Positions 1 through 8,205 are shown, counted from the stretch's first letter. The stretch is DNA of 64,000 bases from Candidatus Didemnitutus sp. (GCA_019634575.1 JAHCAY010000002.1:62001-126000), one strand, 5' to 3'. Numbers and translations: made by a program. Notes: a model not told the origin generated them from the sequence alone.

Positions 1-855
1 CGTGAACGCGCGATCGGGCAGCCCGGCCGCTTGCGTCGCGGCGAAGAAGTCCGCCAGCCGCACGCCCGCGCCGAGGAGCACTTCGCAGCGCTCGTCGTGT
101 TCGCGCAGCGTCCCGAAGCGCGCCAGCACCGCGACAGCGGCGGGCGGCGTGCCGTTGCGCGAGAAACTCACGACTTCCGCCGCCGGCAACCGCGCGAGCA
201 ATTCCTCCAGCGTGCCGAGCGCGAGAATCTTGCCGTGGTCGATGATGCCGATGCGCGAGCAGAGGCGCGTCGCTTCCTCCATGTAGTGCGTCGAGTAGAT
301 CACGGTCAGCCCCTCGCGATTCAGCCGCTGGAGCAGATCGAAGATCGCGTTGCGCGACTGAGGATCGACCCCGACGGTCGGCTCGTCGCAGAGCAGCAGC
401 GTCGGCTCGTGCAGCAGACTCGCCGCGAGATTCAACCGCCGCTGCATGCCGCCGGAGAAGGTCTTCACCGCGTGCTTGCGGCGATCCGCGAGCTGCACCG
501 CGGCCAGGCATTCGTCGATGCGCGCGGCGAGCGCCTTGCCGGCGAGGCCGTAAAGGCGGCCGAAGATGCCGAGGTTCTCCTCCGCGGTGAGCTCCTCGTA
601 GAGCGCGACCGATTGCGGCACGAAGCCGGTCGCCCGCACGAGCTCGGCCGGCCGGCCTGCAAGATTCACGCCGCCGAGCCGCAGCGTCCCGGCGCTCGGC
701 GCGCGCAATCCCGCGATGAGCGACATGAGCGTGCTCTTGCCCGCGCCGTTGGGTCCGAGCAGACCGAAAAATTCGCCGCGCTCGATCGTGAGCGAGACGT
801 CGTCGAGTGCCGTGAGCGCGCCGTAGCGCTGGGTGAGATGATCGAATTGCAGCAT
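1..855 (-). CDS. ABC transporter ATP-binding protein (partial, C-terminus beyond window)
   Basis: Nucleotide-binding subunit of an ABC exporter or drug/antibiotic-type transporter that hydrolyses ATP at the inner face of the cytoplasmic membrane. Starting from ATG at 855, Walker A (GPNGAGKS) lies at residues 34-41, the Q-loop at Q81, the ABC signature SGGMQ near 135-139, Walker B with DEPT at 153-160 and the H-loop histidine at 190. All catalytic parts are intact. 285 codons are open up to the window edge, so the end is missing. The order and the THYMEEA segment after the H-loop fit the CcmA/DrrA/NatA-type ATPases whose permease is usually the next gene, here off the left edge. Substrate cannot be told. 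Confidence 0.93.
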   Translation of the reverse strand, partial: MLQFDHLTQRYGALTALDDVSLTIERGEFFGLLGPNGAGKSTLMSLIAGLRAPSAGTLRLGGVNLAGRPAELVRATGFVPQSVALYEELTAEENLGIFGRLYGLAGKALAARIDECLAAVQLADRRKHAVKTFSGGMQRRLNLAASLLHEPTLLLCDEPTVGVDPQSRNAIFDLLQRLNREGLTVIYSTHYMEEATRLCSRIGIIDHGKILALGTLEELLARLPAAEVVSFSRNGTPPAAVAVLARFGTLREHDERCEVLLGAGVRLADFFAATQAAGLPDRAFT

Positions 856-1128
856 GGCGGGTGAAGCGGGACAGGAGCGAATTCAGCCGGCATCGCCGTC
901 GCCCGCGACGCCCTTTCGGCGTCCGAAAGTCATGGTCAGGCATGACCCGCCCGAAATCGTCCCACGCGTGGGAATCGCCGATACCGCGCGCGTGACGCGA
1001 ACCCTGGTCTTTGCGAGTTCCCACTTTGGCCCGAAAAAATTCATTCCGCGCAGCCACGGCCACTTACGCAACGCGCCGCAACTTGGCACCGCGCTTGCGT
1101 GTAGTGGTGGCATCAACCGATACGAACC

Positions 1129-1428
1129 ATGAAGAAGATCACTTTCATCCTCTCCCTCGTGAGCGTCACCGTCACCGCCGCCTCCGCCGCCGTGCAGAAC
1201 CAGAACGAAAACGTCATCAATCTCCCGGCCTACACCGTCACCGCCCCGCGCTACACGGAAGCCGAGAAGACCATCGCGCAAAGCCTCGAGTCCTTCCGCA
1301 ACCAGGCCAAGCCCGCGTTCGCCGTCCGCACCGCGCTACCCTCCCTCAACCTGGTCGCGCAACGCGTCGCGCAGGACGAGCGCTCGGTCGCCATCGCGAC
1401 GAAGACGCCGACGCAAGTCCGCTCCTGA
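1129..1428 (+). CDS. small secreted protein of unknown function
   Basis: A 99-residue protein with a clear signal peptide (MKK start, hydrophobic core, AxA-type end near residue 20). The mature part opens with NLPAYTVTAPRY, which resembles the N-terminal segment seen before the plug of TonB receptors in this group, although the protein is far too short to be a receptor. The rest is polar and partly helical, with no domain I recognise. It stands alone between the divergent ABC gene and a good terminator at 1456-1486, so it is probably a single transcription unit. Export to the periplasm or envelope is inferred from the signal peptide only. Confidence 0.7.
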   Translation: MKKITFILSLVSVTVTAASAAVQNQNENVINLPAYTVTAPRYTEAEKTIAQSLESFRNQAKPAFAVRTALPSLNLVAQRVAQDERSVAIATKTPTQVRS

Positions 1429-1455
1429 TTTCCCATTTTAGTTGTGTGTGTGTCC

Positions 1456-1486
1456 AACCCGCCCCACGGGGGGCGGGTTTTCTTTT
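1456..1486 (+). terminator. intrinsic terminator after the small secreted protein gene
   Basis: A perfect 10-bp stem, AACCCGCCCC with GGGGCGGGTT, four-base loop ACGG, followed by a T-rich run TTTTCTTTT. It ends the 1129-1428 unit and argues that the following Smr gene starts after it. Confidence 0.88.
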
Positions 1487-1519
1487 GCACCAGTCGCGCC
1501 GCTCACGTTATGTGCACCC

Positions 1520-1813
1520 GTGACTGAAGAAGCGGAAGCCCCCGATCCCGTCCGCGTTCCGATTACCGGCGAACTGGATCTGCACACGTTTCGACCCACC
1601 GAGATCGCGCCGTTGCTCGACGACTATTTCGCCGAGTGCGTGCGCGCCGGCATTTTCACCGTGCGGGTCGTGCACGGCAAAGGCACCGGCACCCTGCGCG
1701 AAACCGTCCACGCCCTTCTGCGCCGCTCGTCGCGCGTCGCCGGCTTCCGCCTCGGGGACGAGCACAGCGGCGGTTGGGGCGCCACGCTCGTCACGCTGCG
1801 ACGCGACGCTTGA
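1520..1813 (+). CDS. Smr domain protein
   Basis: A stand-alone Smr (small MutS-related) domain of 97 residues. The family signatures are both visible: LDLHTFRPTE near residues 17-26 and HGKGTGTLR near 49-57, followed by the usual C-terminal beta strand (GATLVTLR). Smr domains act as nucleases on branched or damaged nucleic acid, or on ribosome-stalled mRNA in SmrB. Which role applies here cannot be read from the sequence. An upstream extension of the frame to 1442 runs through the terminator hairpin, so GTG at 1520 is chosen as start. No operon partner on this strand. Confidence 0.85.
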   Translation: MTEEAEAPDPVRVPITGELDLHTFRPTEIAPLLDDYFAECVRAGIFTVRVVHGKGTGTLRETVHALLRRSSRVAGFRLGDEHSGGWGATLVTLRRDA

Positions 1814-1825
1814 CCCACCGTCCGC

Positions 1826-2137
1826 TCAAGATTCCAGCGGACGCGGCCCCGGGCGCTTCGCCTTCGGCAGCGGCCCCCAGAGCCGCAGCATCAGCTCCGC
1901 GAGATTCAGCATGCTCACCCGCTGCCCGCCGCCGGGGCTGAGCGACCGCAGCGCCGGCACCTGCGCCGTCCGCTCGCGAAAATAATCCCAGAGCTCGCGT
2001 TCGAGTCCGCGCGCGACGTCGCCGGGCAAGGCGAACCGCTTCGCCGCCTCGACGGTTTTCATCTGCCAATGTCGCAACTCCTCCGGCTGGCGTTGCCAGT
2101 AATCGAAGAGCGATTGTTCGGAGCGATTCAGACTCAT
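1826..2137 (-). CDS. hypothetical protein, 103 aa
   Basis: A helical, charged 103-residue protein starting MSLNRSEQSLFDYWQRQ. The N-terminal half (residues 5-60) has a pattern of Trp, Glu and Arg typical of a compact alpha-helical bundle (FDYWQRQPEELRHWQ, LERELWDYF). No signal peptide or membrane segment. The C-terminus (GQRVSMLNLAELMLRLWGPLP) is also helical and ends in a basic proline-rich tail. I do not recognise the family. It is convergent with the Smr gene, with only 12 bp between stops, and divergent from the coiled-coil membrane gene at 2237. Confidence 0.6.
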   Translation of the reverse strand: MSLNRSEQSLFDYWQRQPEELRHWQMKTVEAAKRFALPGDVARGLERELWDYFRERTAQVPALRSLSPGGGQRVSMLNLAELMLRLWGPLPKAKRPGPRPLES

Positions 2138-2236
2138 GGGGCAGAGGTTTTTACACGTTTGGCGGAGCGAAGGCGGCGTTGCATTTGAACATTCTATCTG
2201 TCTGACTGTCGGCAGTTATCTCAACCCGACACACAC

Positions 2237-3055
2237 ATGTGGCAAAATCTTAAAGCACAAATTCCGGCGGTCATCCTCACCGCCCTTCTCGTTGGCGGCG
2301 CGATTTTCTGGTTCCACCAAAAGACCGTGCAGGATCTCGCGACGCGTCAGCAAACCGAGATGAATGCGTTGCGCGAGCAGACCAACGCCGAACTCAAAGC
2401 CTCCGCCGAGGAGACCCGCCGCCACATCGAATCCGTCAACACGCTGCTCAAGGACGCCATCGCGAAGCGCTCCGCCGACGTCTTCCTGACCGAGGAGGAA
2501 GTCCAGAAGCTGAATCAGGAAAAGATGAACCAGCTCGCCGAGGCCATCGCCGCCAAGGTCATGCCCTACGGCACCAACATTCCGAAGACGCCCGAGGAAG
2601 CCGAGAAGCTCCAGAACGAGCAAATCGACAAGGTCGGCGGCCGCCTCGCCGAGAAGATTTCCCCGATCCTCGCGGAAATGTCGAAGGACCAAAACCTCAC
2701 CCGCGAGTCCATCGCGCAGTATTCGCAACGCATCTCGAATCAGATCAGCGGCGCTCTCACCGCCGAAATGGCCCGCAATCAGGAGCTCAACAACAACGTG
2801 ATGACCGCCCAGACCATCGCGCAGGATTCCATGAAGCTCTCGCACGAGATCACCGCCCTCTACCTCAGCAGCTTCAAGGATCAGGGCCTCCTCACCCGCC
2901 TGCTCTCGCTCCCCGCCAACGTCGTCCGCGACGCCGCCAGCATGAGCATCGTGAACAGCTCCGACCGCAAGAAGATGGAAGAGCGCCTTGTCTCCGAGAT
3001 GAACGCCCTCCAGAAGCGCCTCGACGAGCTCCAAGCCGCCGCGCCAAAGAAATAA
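2237..3055 (+). CDS. membrane-anchored coiled-coil protein of unknown function
   Basis: 272 residues. One N-terminal membrane anchor (residues about 9-26, hydrophobic with the start MWQNLKAQIP) is followed by a long helical domain rich in Glu, Gln, Lys and Ala with heptad-like spacing. This fits a periplasm-facing or cytoplasm-facing coiled coil, interrupted by FLTEEEVQKLNQEKMNQLAEA and TNIPKTPEEAEKL. The C-terminal 30 residues are again a coiled coil (KKMEERLVSEMNALQKRLDE). Residues 205-225 contain a more hydrophobic stretch. No catalytic motif is seen. It is a single-gene unit closed by the hairpin at 3085-3116. A structural envelope role is an inference from architecture. Confidence 0.75.
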   Translation: MWQNLKAQIPAVILTALLVGGAIFWFHQKTVQDLATRQQTEMNALREQTNAELKASAEETRRHIESVNTLLKDAIAKRSADVFLTEEEVQKLNQEKMNQLAEAIAAKVMPYGTNIPKTPEEAEKLQNEQIDKVGGRLAEKISPILAEMSKDQNLTRESIAQYSQRISNQISGALTAEMARNQELNNNVMTAQTIAQDSMKLSHEITALYLSSFKDQGLLTRLLSLPANVVRDAASMSIVNSSDRKKMEERLVSEMNALQKRLDELQAAAPKK

Positions 3056-3084
3056 CCGGCCCCTCCCACGCGAGATAACTTTCC

Positions 3085-3116
3085 AGCCGCGCCGCCAGGC
3101 GCGGCTGTTTTGTTTT
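3085..3116 (+). terminator. intrinsic terminator after the coiled-coil membrane gene
   Basis: Perfect 9-bp stem AGCCGCGCC / GGCGCGGCT with loop GCCA, followed by TTTTGTTTT. It lies 30 bp after the stop at 3055. Confidence 0.88.
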
Positions 3117-3206
3117 CGGCCACGACAAACTGCGCCGCCTTCCCGGACCGTCGACTGTGCTGCGGCCAAACTTGCCGCCAAGCCTCTCCGGCCAAAGTCT
3201 TCCGCC

Positions 3207-4319
3207 GTGCCGCCGCTCCGCCTGACCACCGACCACGCCCGCCGCTTCATGCGCCGCGCGCTGCTGCTCGACGAGCCCGTCGCCGATGTCGCCGCCGCCC
3301 TCGCCCGACTCGGCTATGTGCAGATCGATCCGCTTAACATCTGCGGCCGCATGCACGACCTCATCCTCCGCCACCGCGTGGCCGGCTACCGCGAAGGCGA
3401 TCTGATGCGCCATCTGCACGGCGACACGTCCGTGAAACCCGCGACGCAACGCGTCGCCTTCGAGCATCATCACCCGCAAACCGGCATCCTCGTCGCCTTC
3501 GGCCACGAAGCCTGGCCGCACCTTCTCGCCGCTATGCGCCGCCGCACGCATCGCTCCGGCTCATGGTCCGGTCGCCTTTCCGCGAAGCAAAAAATCCTCG
3601 CCGAAAACCTCCTCTCCGCGATCGCCGCCCGCGGCCCGCTCAGCGCGGAAGACTTCGACGACCACGGCCCCTCGCGCCAAGTCTGGGGCGCATCTTCGCT
3701 CGTCAAAGCCACGCTCCAGAAACTCTTCTTCCACGGCCGCCTCCTCATCGCCAAGCGAGGCACCGGCAACCGCCGCTTCTACGATCTTCCAGAACGCGTC
3801 CTGCCGGCCGAAATCCTCGCTGCACCGGAGCCCGCCGCCCGCGCCACCGCGCACTGGTGCGCCGAGTTGAAACTCCGCCAGCGCCGCCTCTGCACACTCA
3901 AACGCGACGAACTTCCCCTCGTCGCCGACCTCGTCCAGCCGATCTCCGTCGAGAACTGCCCGCCCCTTTACTGCCTCCGCACGGACCTGCCGCTGCTCGA
4001 GCCCTCAACTCCCGGTCCGCAACACTCGGCTCCCCCGCTCCACCTCCTCGCCCCGCTCGACCCACTGATCTACGACCGACGCGTGACGTCGGCCCTCTGG
4101 AGTTTCGACTACACGTGGGAAGCCTATACCCCGCCCGCCAAACGCGTCCGCGGCCACTACTCGCTTCCGATCCTCGCCGGCACCGAACTCGTCGGCCACG
4201 TCGACCCCAAAGCCGATCGCGCCACCGGCCGCCTCCGCGTCGAAGGCCGCTCGATCAAACGCGGCCACAAATCCGCCGACGCCGTCCGCGCCCTCGCCCA
4301 CTGGCTCGGATTGAAATAA
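3207..4319 (+). CDS. AlkX/YcaQ-type winged-helix DNA glycosylase
   Basis: 370 residues, the usual length for the YcaQ/AlkZ (HTH_42) superfamily of bacterial DNA glycosylases that unhook interstrand crosslinks and bulky alkyl adducts. The catalytic signature is visible as YVQIDP at residues 37-42, giving the QxD form (Q39, D41) of the YcaQ subgroup rather than the QxQ form of AlkZ. Three tandem winged-helix regions follow, and the conserved end segment PLDPLIYDR...FDYTWEAYTP...GHYSLPIL is present near residues 285-320. Start is GTG at 3207. recQ begins 28 bp after its stop, so the two are probably co-transcribed, which fits a crosslink repair unit. Crosslink specificity is family knowledge, not shown here. 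Confidence 0.88.
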   Translation: MPPLRLTTDHARRFMRRALLLDEPVADVAAALARLGYVQIDPLNICGRMHDLILRHRVAGYREGDLMRHLHGDTSVKPATQRVAFEHHHPQTGILVAFGHEAWPHLLAAMRRRTHRSGSWSGRLSAKQKILAENLLSAIAARGPLSAEDFDDHGPSRQVWGASSLVKATLQKLFFHGRLLIAKRGTGNRRFYDLPERVLPAEILAAPEPAARATAHWCAELKLRQRRLCTLKRDELPLVADLVQPISVENCPPLYCLRTDLPLLEPSTPGPQHSAPPLHLLAPLDPLIYDRRVTSALWSFDYTWEAYTPPAKRVRGHYSLPILAGTELVGHVDPKADRATGRLRVEGRSIKRGHKSADAVRALAHWLGLK

Positions 4320-4347
4320 AAACTCGCCCGCCTTTTCGCCTCCGCGC

Positions 4348-6216
4348 TTGATTGCCGCACGGGCCGTCACGCACTCTGCACAGTTTGTGGACGACCTCCT
4401 GCTCACGCTCAAAACCACGTTCGGCTACGGCGCTTTTCGCCCGTTGCAGCGCGAGATCATCGAGACCGCCCTCGCCGGAAAGGACGTTTTCGCCCTGCTC
4501 CCCACCGGCGGCGGCAAATCCCTCTGCTTTCAACTCCCCGCGCTTCACCGCTCCGGCCTGACCGTCGTCGTCTCGCCGCTGATCGCGTTGATGAAGGACC
4601 AGGTCGACCAGCTCCAAGCCGCCGGCGTCGCCGCCACGTTCCTCAACTCCACCCTGTCCGCCGACGAGGCGAAATCCCGCCTCCGCGGCCTCCACCGCGG
4701 CGAGTGGCGCCTCCTCTACGTCGCCCCCGAGCGCCTGATGCTCGACGAGTGGAAGGAGAACCTCGCCAACTGGAACATCACCGCGCTCGCCATCGACGAG
4801 GCACACTGCGTCTCCGAATGGGGCCACGACTTCCGCCCCGAATACCGCCAGCTCGCCCGCCTTCGCAAACTTCTCCCCGAAGTGCCCGTGATGGCGCTCA
4901 CCGCCACCGCGACCGAGCGCGTCCGGGCCGACATCGTCAAGCACCTGCAGCTCCGCGAGCCGGCCGTCTTCGTCGCCAGCTTCAATCGCCCGAATCTCAC
5001 CTACCGCGTCCTCCCGAAGGACCAGCCGCTGAAACAAATCATCGAATTCGTCCGCAAGCGCGAGGACGAGAGCGGCATCATCTACTGCGCCACGCGCGCC
5101 ACCACCGAGCGCGTCGCCGAGGCGCTCGCCGGACGCGGCTTCTCCGCCCGCGCCTACCACGCCGGCCTCGACGCCGAGGAACGCGCGCGCAACCAGGAAC
5201 AGTTTCTCCGCGACGACACCAAGATCATCTGCGCGACAATCGCCTTCGGCATGGGCATCAACAAACCCAATGTCCGCTGGGTCATCCACCACGACCTGCC
5301 GAAGAACATCGAGGGCTACTACCAGGAAACCGGCCGCGCCGGCCGCGACAGTTTGCCGAGCGACTGCCTCCTGCTCTTCTCCGGCGGCGACGCCGCGAAG
5401 CAGACGCACTTCATCGACGAGATGACCGACGAACACGAGAAGACCGTCGCGCGCAACCAGCTCCGCCTGATGATGCACTACGCCGAGAGCGCCGTCTGCC
5501 GCCGCAGCGAGCTGCTCGCCTACTTCGGCGAAAAATTCCCGCTCGGCGAATGCGGCGCGTGCGACAACTGCCTCGAACCGCGCGAGACCTACGACGGCAC
5601 CGTCGTCGCGCAGAAATTTCTCTCCTGCATCTACCGCATCCGCCAAACCGGCCGCTTCGGCGTCGGGCTGAATCACATCATCGAAGTCCTCACCGGCGCC
5701 GAAACCGAAAAGGTCCTGCGCTGGAATCACGACCAGCTCACGACCTACGGCATCGGCAAGGAACTCGCCCGCCCCGCCTGGGCCGCCGTCGGCCGCGAAC
5801 TCATGCGCCTTGGCTACGTCGCGCAAGCCGAGGGCGAGTTTCCCATCCTCGAACTCACTGCGGACGGCATGAACGTCCTCCGCTCGCGCGAAAAGATCAC
5901 GCTCACCAAACCGCTCTCTCTCCCGAAAGCGAAACGCGTCACCCGCCGTGAGGGCGAGATCGAGTGCGACGAAATCCTGTTCGCCCGCCTGCGCGAGCTG
6001 CGCAAGAAACTCGCCGACGAGCGCGGCGTTCCCGCCTACGTCGTCTTCGGCGACGCCACACTGCGCCAGCTCGCCCGCGAGTATCCGATCGACGTGGACC
6101 AACTCGACGGCATCACCGGCATCGGCGAGAAGAAGCGCGCCGAATACGGCCCGACCTTCGTCGCCGCCATCGCGCAGTTTCTCGACACGAACCCGCGGCT
6201 GAAATTCAGCGACTAA
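4348..6216 (+). CDS. recQ: ATP-dependent DNA helicase RecQ
   Basis: Full-length 3'-5' DNA helicase of recombination repair. Seen in order: helicase motif 0 (FRPLQREII, residues 30-38), Walker A PTGGGKS (52-58), DEAH box in AIDEAHCVSEWGHDFRPEY (near 148-166), motif VI region QETGRAGRD (near 327), the RecQ zinc-binding cysteines (CRRSELL...CGACDNC, about 384-408), an RQC winged helix (410-520) and a C-terminal HRDC domain (about 540-615, ending near ITGIGEKK). The frame opens at a TTG (4348). GTG at 4387 would give the N-terminus more usual for RecQ, so the first 13 residues are doubtful. Likely operon with the upstream AlkX-type glycosylase. Confidence 0.95.
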   Translation: MIAARAVTHSAQFVDDLLLTLKTTFGYGAFRPLQREIIETALAGKDVFALLPTGGGKSLCFQLPALHRSGLTVVVSPLIALMKDQVDQLQAAGVAATFLNSTLSADEAKSRLRGLHRGEWRLLYVAPERLMLDEWKENLANWNITALAIDEAHCVSEWGHDFRPEYRQLARLRKLLPEVPVMALTATATERVRADIVKHLQLREPAVFVASFNRPNLTYRVLPKDQPLKQIIEFVRKREDESGIIYCATRATTERVAEALAGRGFSARAYHAGLDAEERARNQEQFLRDDTKIICATIAFGMGINKPNVRWVIHHDLPKNIEGYYQETGRAGRDSLPSDCLLLFSGGDAAKQTHFIDEMTDEHEKTVARNQLRLMMHYAESAVCRRSELLAYFGEKFPLGECGACDNCLEPRETYDGTVVAQKFLSCIYRIRQTGRFGVGLNHIIEVLTGAETEKVLRWNHDQLTTYGIGKELARPAWAAVGRELMRLGYVAQAEGEFPILELTADGMNVLRSREKITLTKPLSLPKAKRVTRREGEIECDEILFARLRELRKKLADERGVPAYVVFGDATLRQLAREYPIDVDQLDGITGIGEKKRAEYGPTFVAAIAQFLDTNPRLKFSD

Positions 6217-6268
6217 ATCCGACTCATGCCTTTGAGCGCGCGCCTCGATTCTAGCGATCCGCACTGAA

Positions 6269-6326
6269 AGGTGGTCGTCGCCGTCCCCGGCGACGACGGG
6301 CGTCAGTCGGGACGCCGACGCCCACC
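6269..6326. repeat. double-hairpin repeat, copy 1
   Basis: A 58-bp element bounded by AGGTGG and CCACC. Hairpin one is TCGTCGCCG / CGGCGACGA, loop TCCC. The second half reads GGCGTC...GACGCC. It is nearly the same as the reverse complement of 24798-24856 and has the same fold as 28274-28331. It sits 50 bp after recQ and in front of the end of the PspC unit, so it may act as a transcription boundary. Confidence 0.8.
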
Positions 6327-6358
6327 GATTGCCTGATCTCGCCTAAGCACGCCGACGC

Positions 6359-6433
6359 TCAGCTGCCGCCATCCGCCTGATCGGTGGCGACGAGGACCAT
6401 GAGCGCAGCGAGAACGATGACGACGGCAATCAT
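6359..6433 (-). CDS. candidate membrane micropeptide, 24 aa
   Basis: A 24-codon ORF whose ATG overlaps the TGA stop of the 69-aa gene before it (ATGA junction). The product MIAVVIVLAALMVLVATDQ plus a short polar tail is one hydrophobic segment long enough to cross a membrane. It follows the PadR, PspC and 69-aa genes on the same strand, with overlaps at the last two junctions. A hydrophobic micropeptide next to a PspC-type membrane stress protein would be a reasonable partner. Translation is unproven, and a 25-codon open frame can arise by chance. The ATGA overlap and the hydrophobicity are the only support. Confidence 0.4.
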   Translation of the reverse strand: MIAVVIVLAALMVLVATDQADGGS

Positions 6434-6639
6434 ACCGCAGATTCCGGCTGCGCGACCACTGCAAGCTCCGTTTCGATTTCAGCCACGCGCGCCGCGATCG
6501 CATTCACGACATCCGCGGCGTCTATCCGCCCACGGCGCTCGAGCGCAAACGCCAGGTCGGCCAGTTCACCGCGGAAACGCTGCAACCGGCCAGCCACGGC
6601 CGGAGCCACTCCGGTTTCGTTCTGCATGACGGTTTTCAC
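6430..6639 (-). CDS. small helical protein coupled to the PspC gene, 69 aa
   Basis: Starts at GTG 6639, overlapping the TGA of the PspC gene (GTGA junction), so translation is probably coupled. An internal ATG five codons in is the alternative start. The product is soluble and amphipathic-helical (AGRLQRFRGELADLAFALE, AADVVNAIAARVAEIETEL) with no signal or membrane segment. The family is unknown to me. Its position directly after a PspC-domain protein under PadR control suggests a regulatory or scaffolding role at the membrane, as PspA and PspB have in Psp systems, but no sequence similarity to these is visible. Confidence 0.65.
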   Translation of the reverse strand: MKTVMQNETGVAPAVAGRLQRFRGELADLAFALERRGRIDAADVVNAIAARVAEIETELAVVAQPESAV

Positions 6640-7814
6640 CAGCTGTTCCACCACTCCCGGATGCTGTGCGCCGCCTCCCGCGCGACGGTCGGCAGATTGT
6701 GCACCGCATCCTGCGCCATCGGCAGGTGCTTGACCGCGAGCCAAAGCAGCACCGCCACCACGGCGAGCCACACGACCCAATCGACCGCCATCGCCGCCGA
6801 CCACGCCCACGGCGGTCCGGAAAACGCCCCGTGATAGAACGCCCGCCGCGCCGCCTTCAGCGGCCACGCCACCATGCCATAAGCGAACAACATCAGCAGC
6901 AACGCCGCCCACACCGGAAGGCTCGCCGGGAGGGATGCCCCCAGCAGCGTTCCCGTCGCCAGCAATGTGATCACCGCACACACCATCAACACCGCCAGCA
7001 GACCGTGCATCACGGAAATGAAAGGCAGCGCAAAGGTCGGCGTCGGCGGCACGCCGCTACCCTCGCCGAAACACGTCGCTCGCCCCCACGCCCCCGCGCG
7101 CATCTCGCGCCGGAACGACCGGCGCCAACCGCGCATCTCTTCCCGGAAGCGTCGCTTCCACTCGCGCCGCGCGTGGTGATCGTGGAAATCGCGCATCGCG
7201 CCGTAGTAGCCGGCACGAGCGCGCTTGATGAATTCCTGCGCCGTGAACGGCTCCCCCGCCGACGCCGCCCTTTCTTCCGGCGACTTGGCCACTGGAACCA
7301 CAATCACGAGGAGCAGATAGGCCAGCGCTCCCGCGCCCCACGCGAGCGTCAGCAGCACGAACAGCACGCGCACAATGGTCGGATCCACCCCGAGGTAGGC
7401 GCCCAGACCGTTACACACGCCCGAAACCATCGCCCCGTCGTAGATGCGGTAGAGTCGCTTGACCGGCCCCGCACCCGCGGTCTCTTCCGTCCGCGCCGTG
7501 CGCTCACCGCGCGGGGACTCCTCCCGCTTCGCGTCGCCGGGCGCCGCTCCGGGTGCCGTGTCGTCCTCGATCGGCCCCATTTCCGCCAAGACGGCGGCGA
7601 CCTCCGCTGCCGTCACGACGTTCTTGTGTGCACTCAGCCGACCGCGGAATTTCTCCCCGATCGAGGTCTCGATGTCGGAGAGAATTTCGTCGCGATCCGG
7701 ATTCTGGCGCAGCCGAGCGCCCGCCGCTTCGAGATAAGCGCGCAACGCGTCATAGCCGGTTTCCTCCAGCTGATAGGCCGTGCCGCCGAGATTGATCGTG
7801 ATCACCTTGTTCAT
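6636..7814 (-). CDS. PspC domain envelope-stress membrane protein
   Basis: 392 residues. Residues 1-60 (MNKVITINLGGTAYQLEE...) form a soluble N-terminal domain common in front of PspC in Bacteroidota and Verrucomicrobiota proteins. A charged linker follows, then the PspC domain at about 118-178 (RLYRIYDGAMVSGVCNGLGAYLG...VRVLFVLLTLAWGAGALAYLLL). After a very basic, Trp/Arg-rich cytoplasmic segment there are several hydrophobic segments (about 240-275, 285-315, 330-355) and an amphipathic end. PspC-like proteins sense membrane stress. The gene lies 22 bp after a PadR regulator and is probably repressed by it. This arrangement is common in the group. Confidence 0.85.
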   Translation of the reverse strand: MNKVITINLGGTAYQLEETGYDALRAYLEAAGARLRQNPDRDEILSDIETSIGEKFRGRLSAHKNVVTAAEVAAVLAEMGPIEDDTAPGAAPGDAKREESPRGERTARTEETAGAGPVKRLYRIYDGAMVSGVCNGLGAYLGVDPTIVRVLFVLLTLAWGAGALAYLLLVIVVPVAKSPEERAASAGEPFTAQEFIKRARAGYYGAMRDFHDHHARREWKRRFREEMRGWRRSFRREMRAGAWGRATCFGEGSGVPPTPTFALPFISVMHGLLAVLMVCAVITLLATGTLLGASLPASLPVWAALLLMLFAYGMVAWPLKAARRAFYHGAFSGPPWAWSAAMAVDWVVWLAVVAVLLWLAVKHLPMAQDAVHNLPTVAREAAHSIREWWNSW

Positions 7815-7836
7815 GGGAGGAAGGCCCGCGGGCCGT

Positions 7837-8163
7837 TCATTTTTGTCCGAGATTCTTCACGGTGGCGCTGATCTTGTCCCAGTAGCCGAGAGTCTCGCGC
7901 AGTTGCGCGCGCCCCGCCGCCGTCAGCTCATAGTATTTGCGCGGCGGTCCGGCCTCCGACTCCTGCCACTCGTAGTCGACCAGCCCTTCCCGGCGCATCT
8001 TGCTCAGGAGCGGATAGAGCGTGCCCTCCTGCGTGGCGAAATCGGTCTCGCTCAGCTGCGCCAGGATATCGGCCGCATAGACCTTCTCACCGGCGATGAT
8101 CTTCAACACGAGGAACTCGAGGAGTCCCTTGCGGATCGCGGTGAATTTTTCGTCGATGGCCAT
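7837..8163 (-). CDS. PadR family transcriptional regulator
   Basis: 108 residues, the usual size of a short PadR protein. The winged helix spans residues about 10-85, with the typical sequences LEFLVLKIIAGEKVYAADILAQL and EGTLYPLLSKMRREGLVDYEWQE...PRKYYELTAAG, then a short dimerisation helix. PadR proteins repress operons for transport or envelope functions and often their own gene. A perfect 10-bp inverted repeat lies 17 bp upstream of the start (8180-8205) and is the likely operator. The next gene encodes a PspC membrane protein, the probable main target. Confidence 0.93.
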   Translation of the reverse strand: MAIDEKFTAIRKGLLEFLVLKIIAGEKVYAADILAQLSETDFATQEGTLYPLLSKMRREGLVDYEWQESEAGPPRKYYELTAAGRAQLRETLGYWDKISATVKNLGQK

Positions 8164-8179
8164 GATTTCGGGCTAAACA

Positions 8180-8205
8180 AGCTACCTTGTTCACGCAAGG
8201 TAGCT
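8180..8205 (-). promoter_or_regulatory. inverted repeat, probable PadR operator
   Basis: Perfect palindrome AGCTACCTTG - TTCACG - CAAGGTAGCT, 17 bp upstream of the padR start codon. Not followed by a T-run, so a protein-binding site is more likely than a terminator. Autoregulation is inferred from position and family habit. Confidence 0.7.

Noticed and set aside
4255..6264. 669-aa open frame antisense to recQ
   Set aside because: Mirror of a GC-rich gene: low-complexity Glu/Ala/Gly composition, no motifs, while recQ on the other strand is complete.
6269..6326. CRISPR array
   Set aside because: Repeats are dispersed singly and palindromic, without regular spacers. No cas genes in the window.
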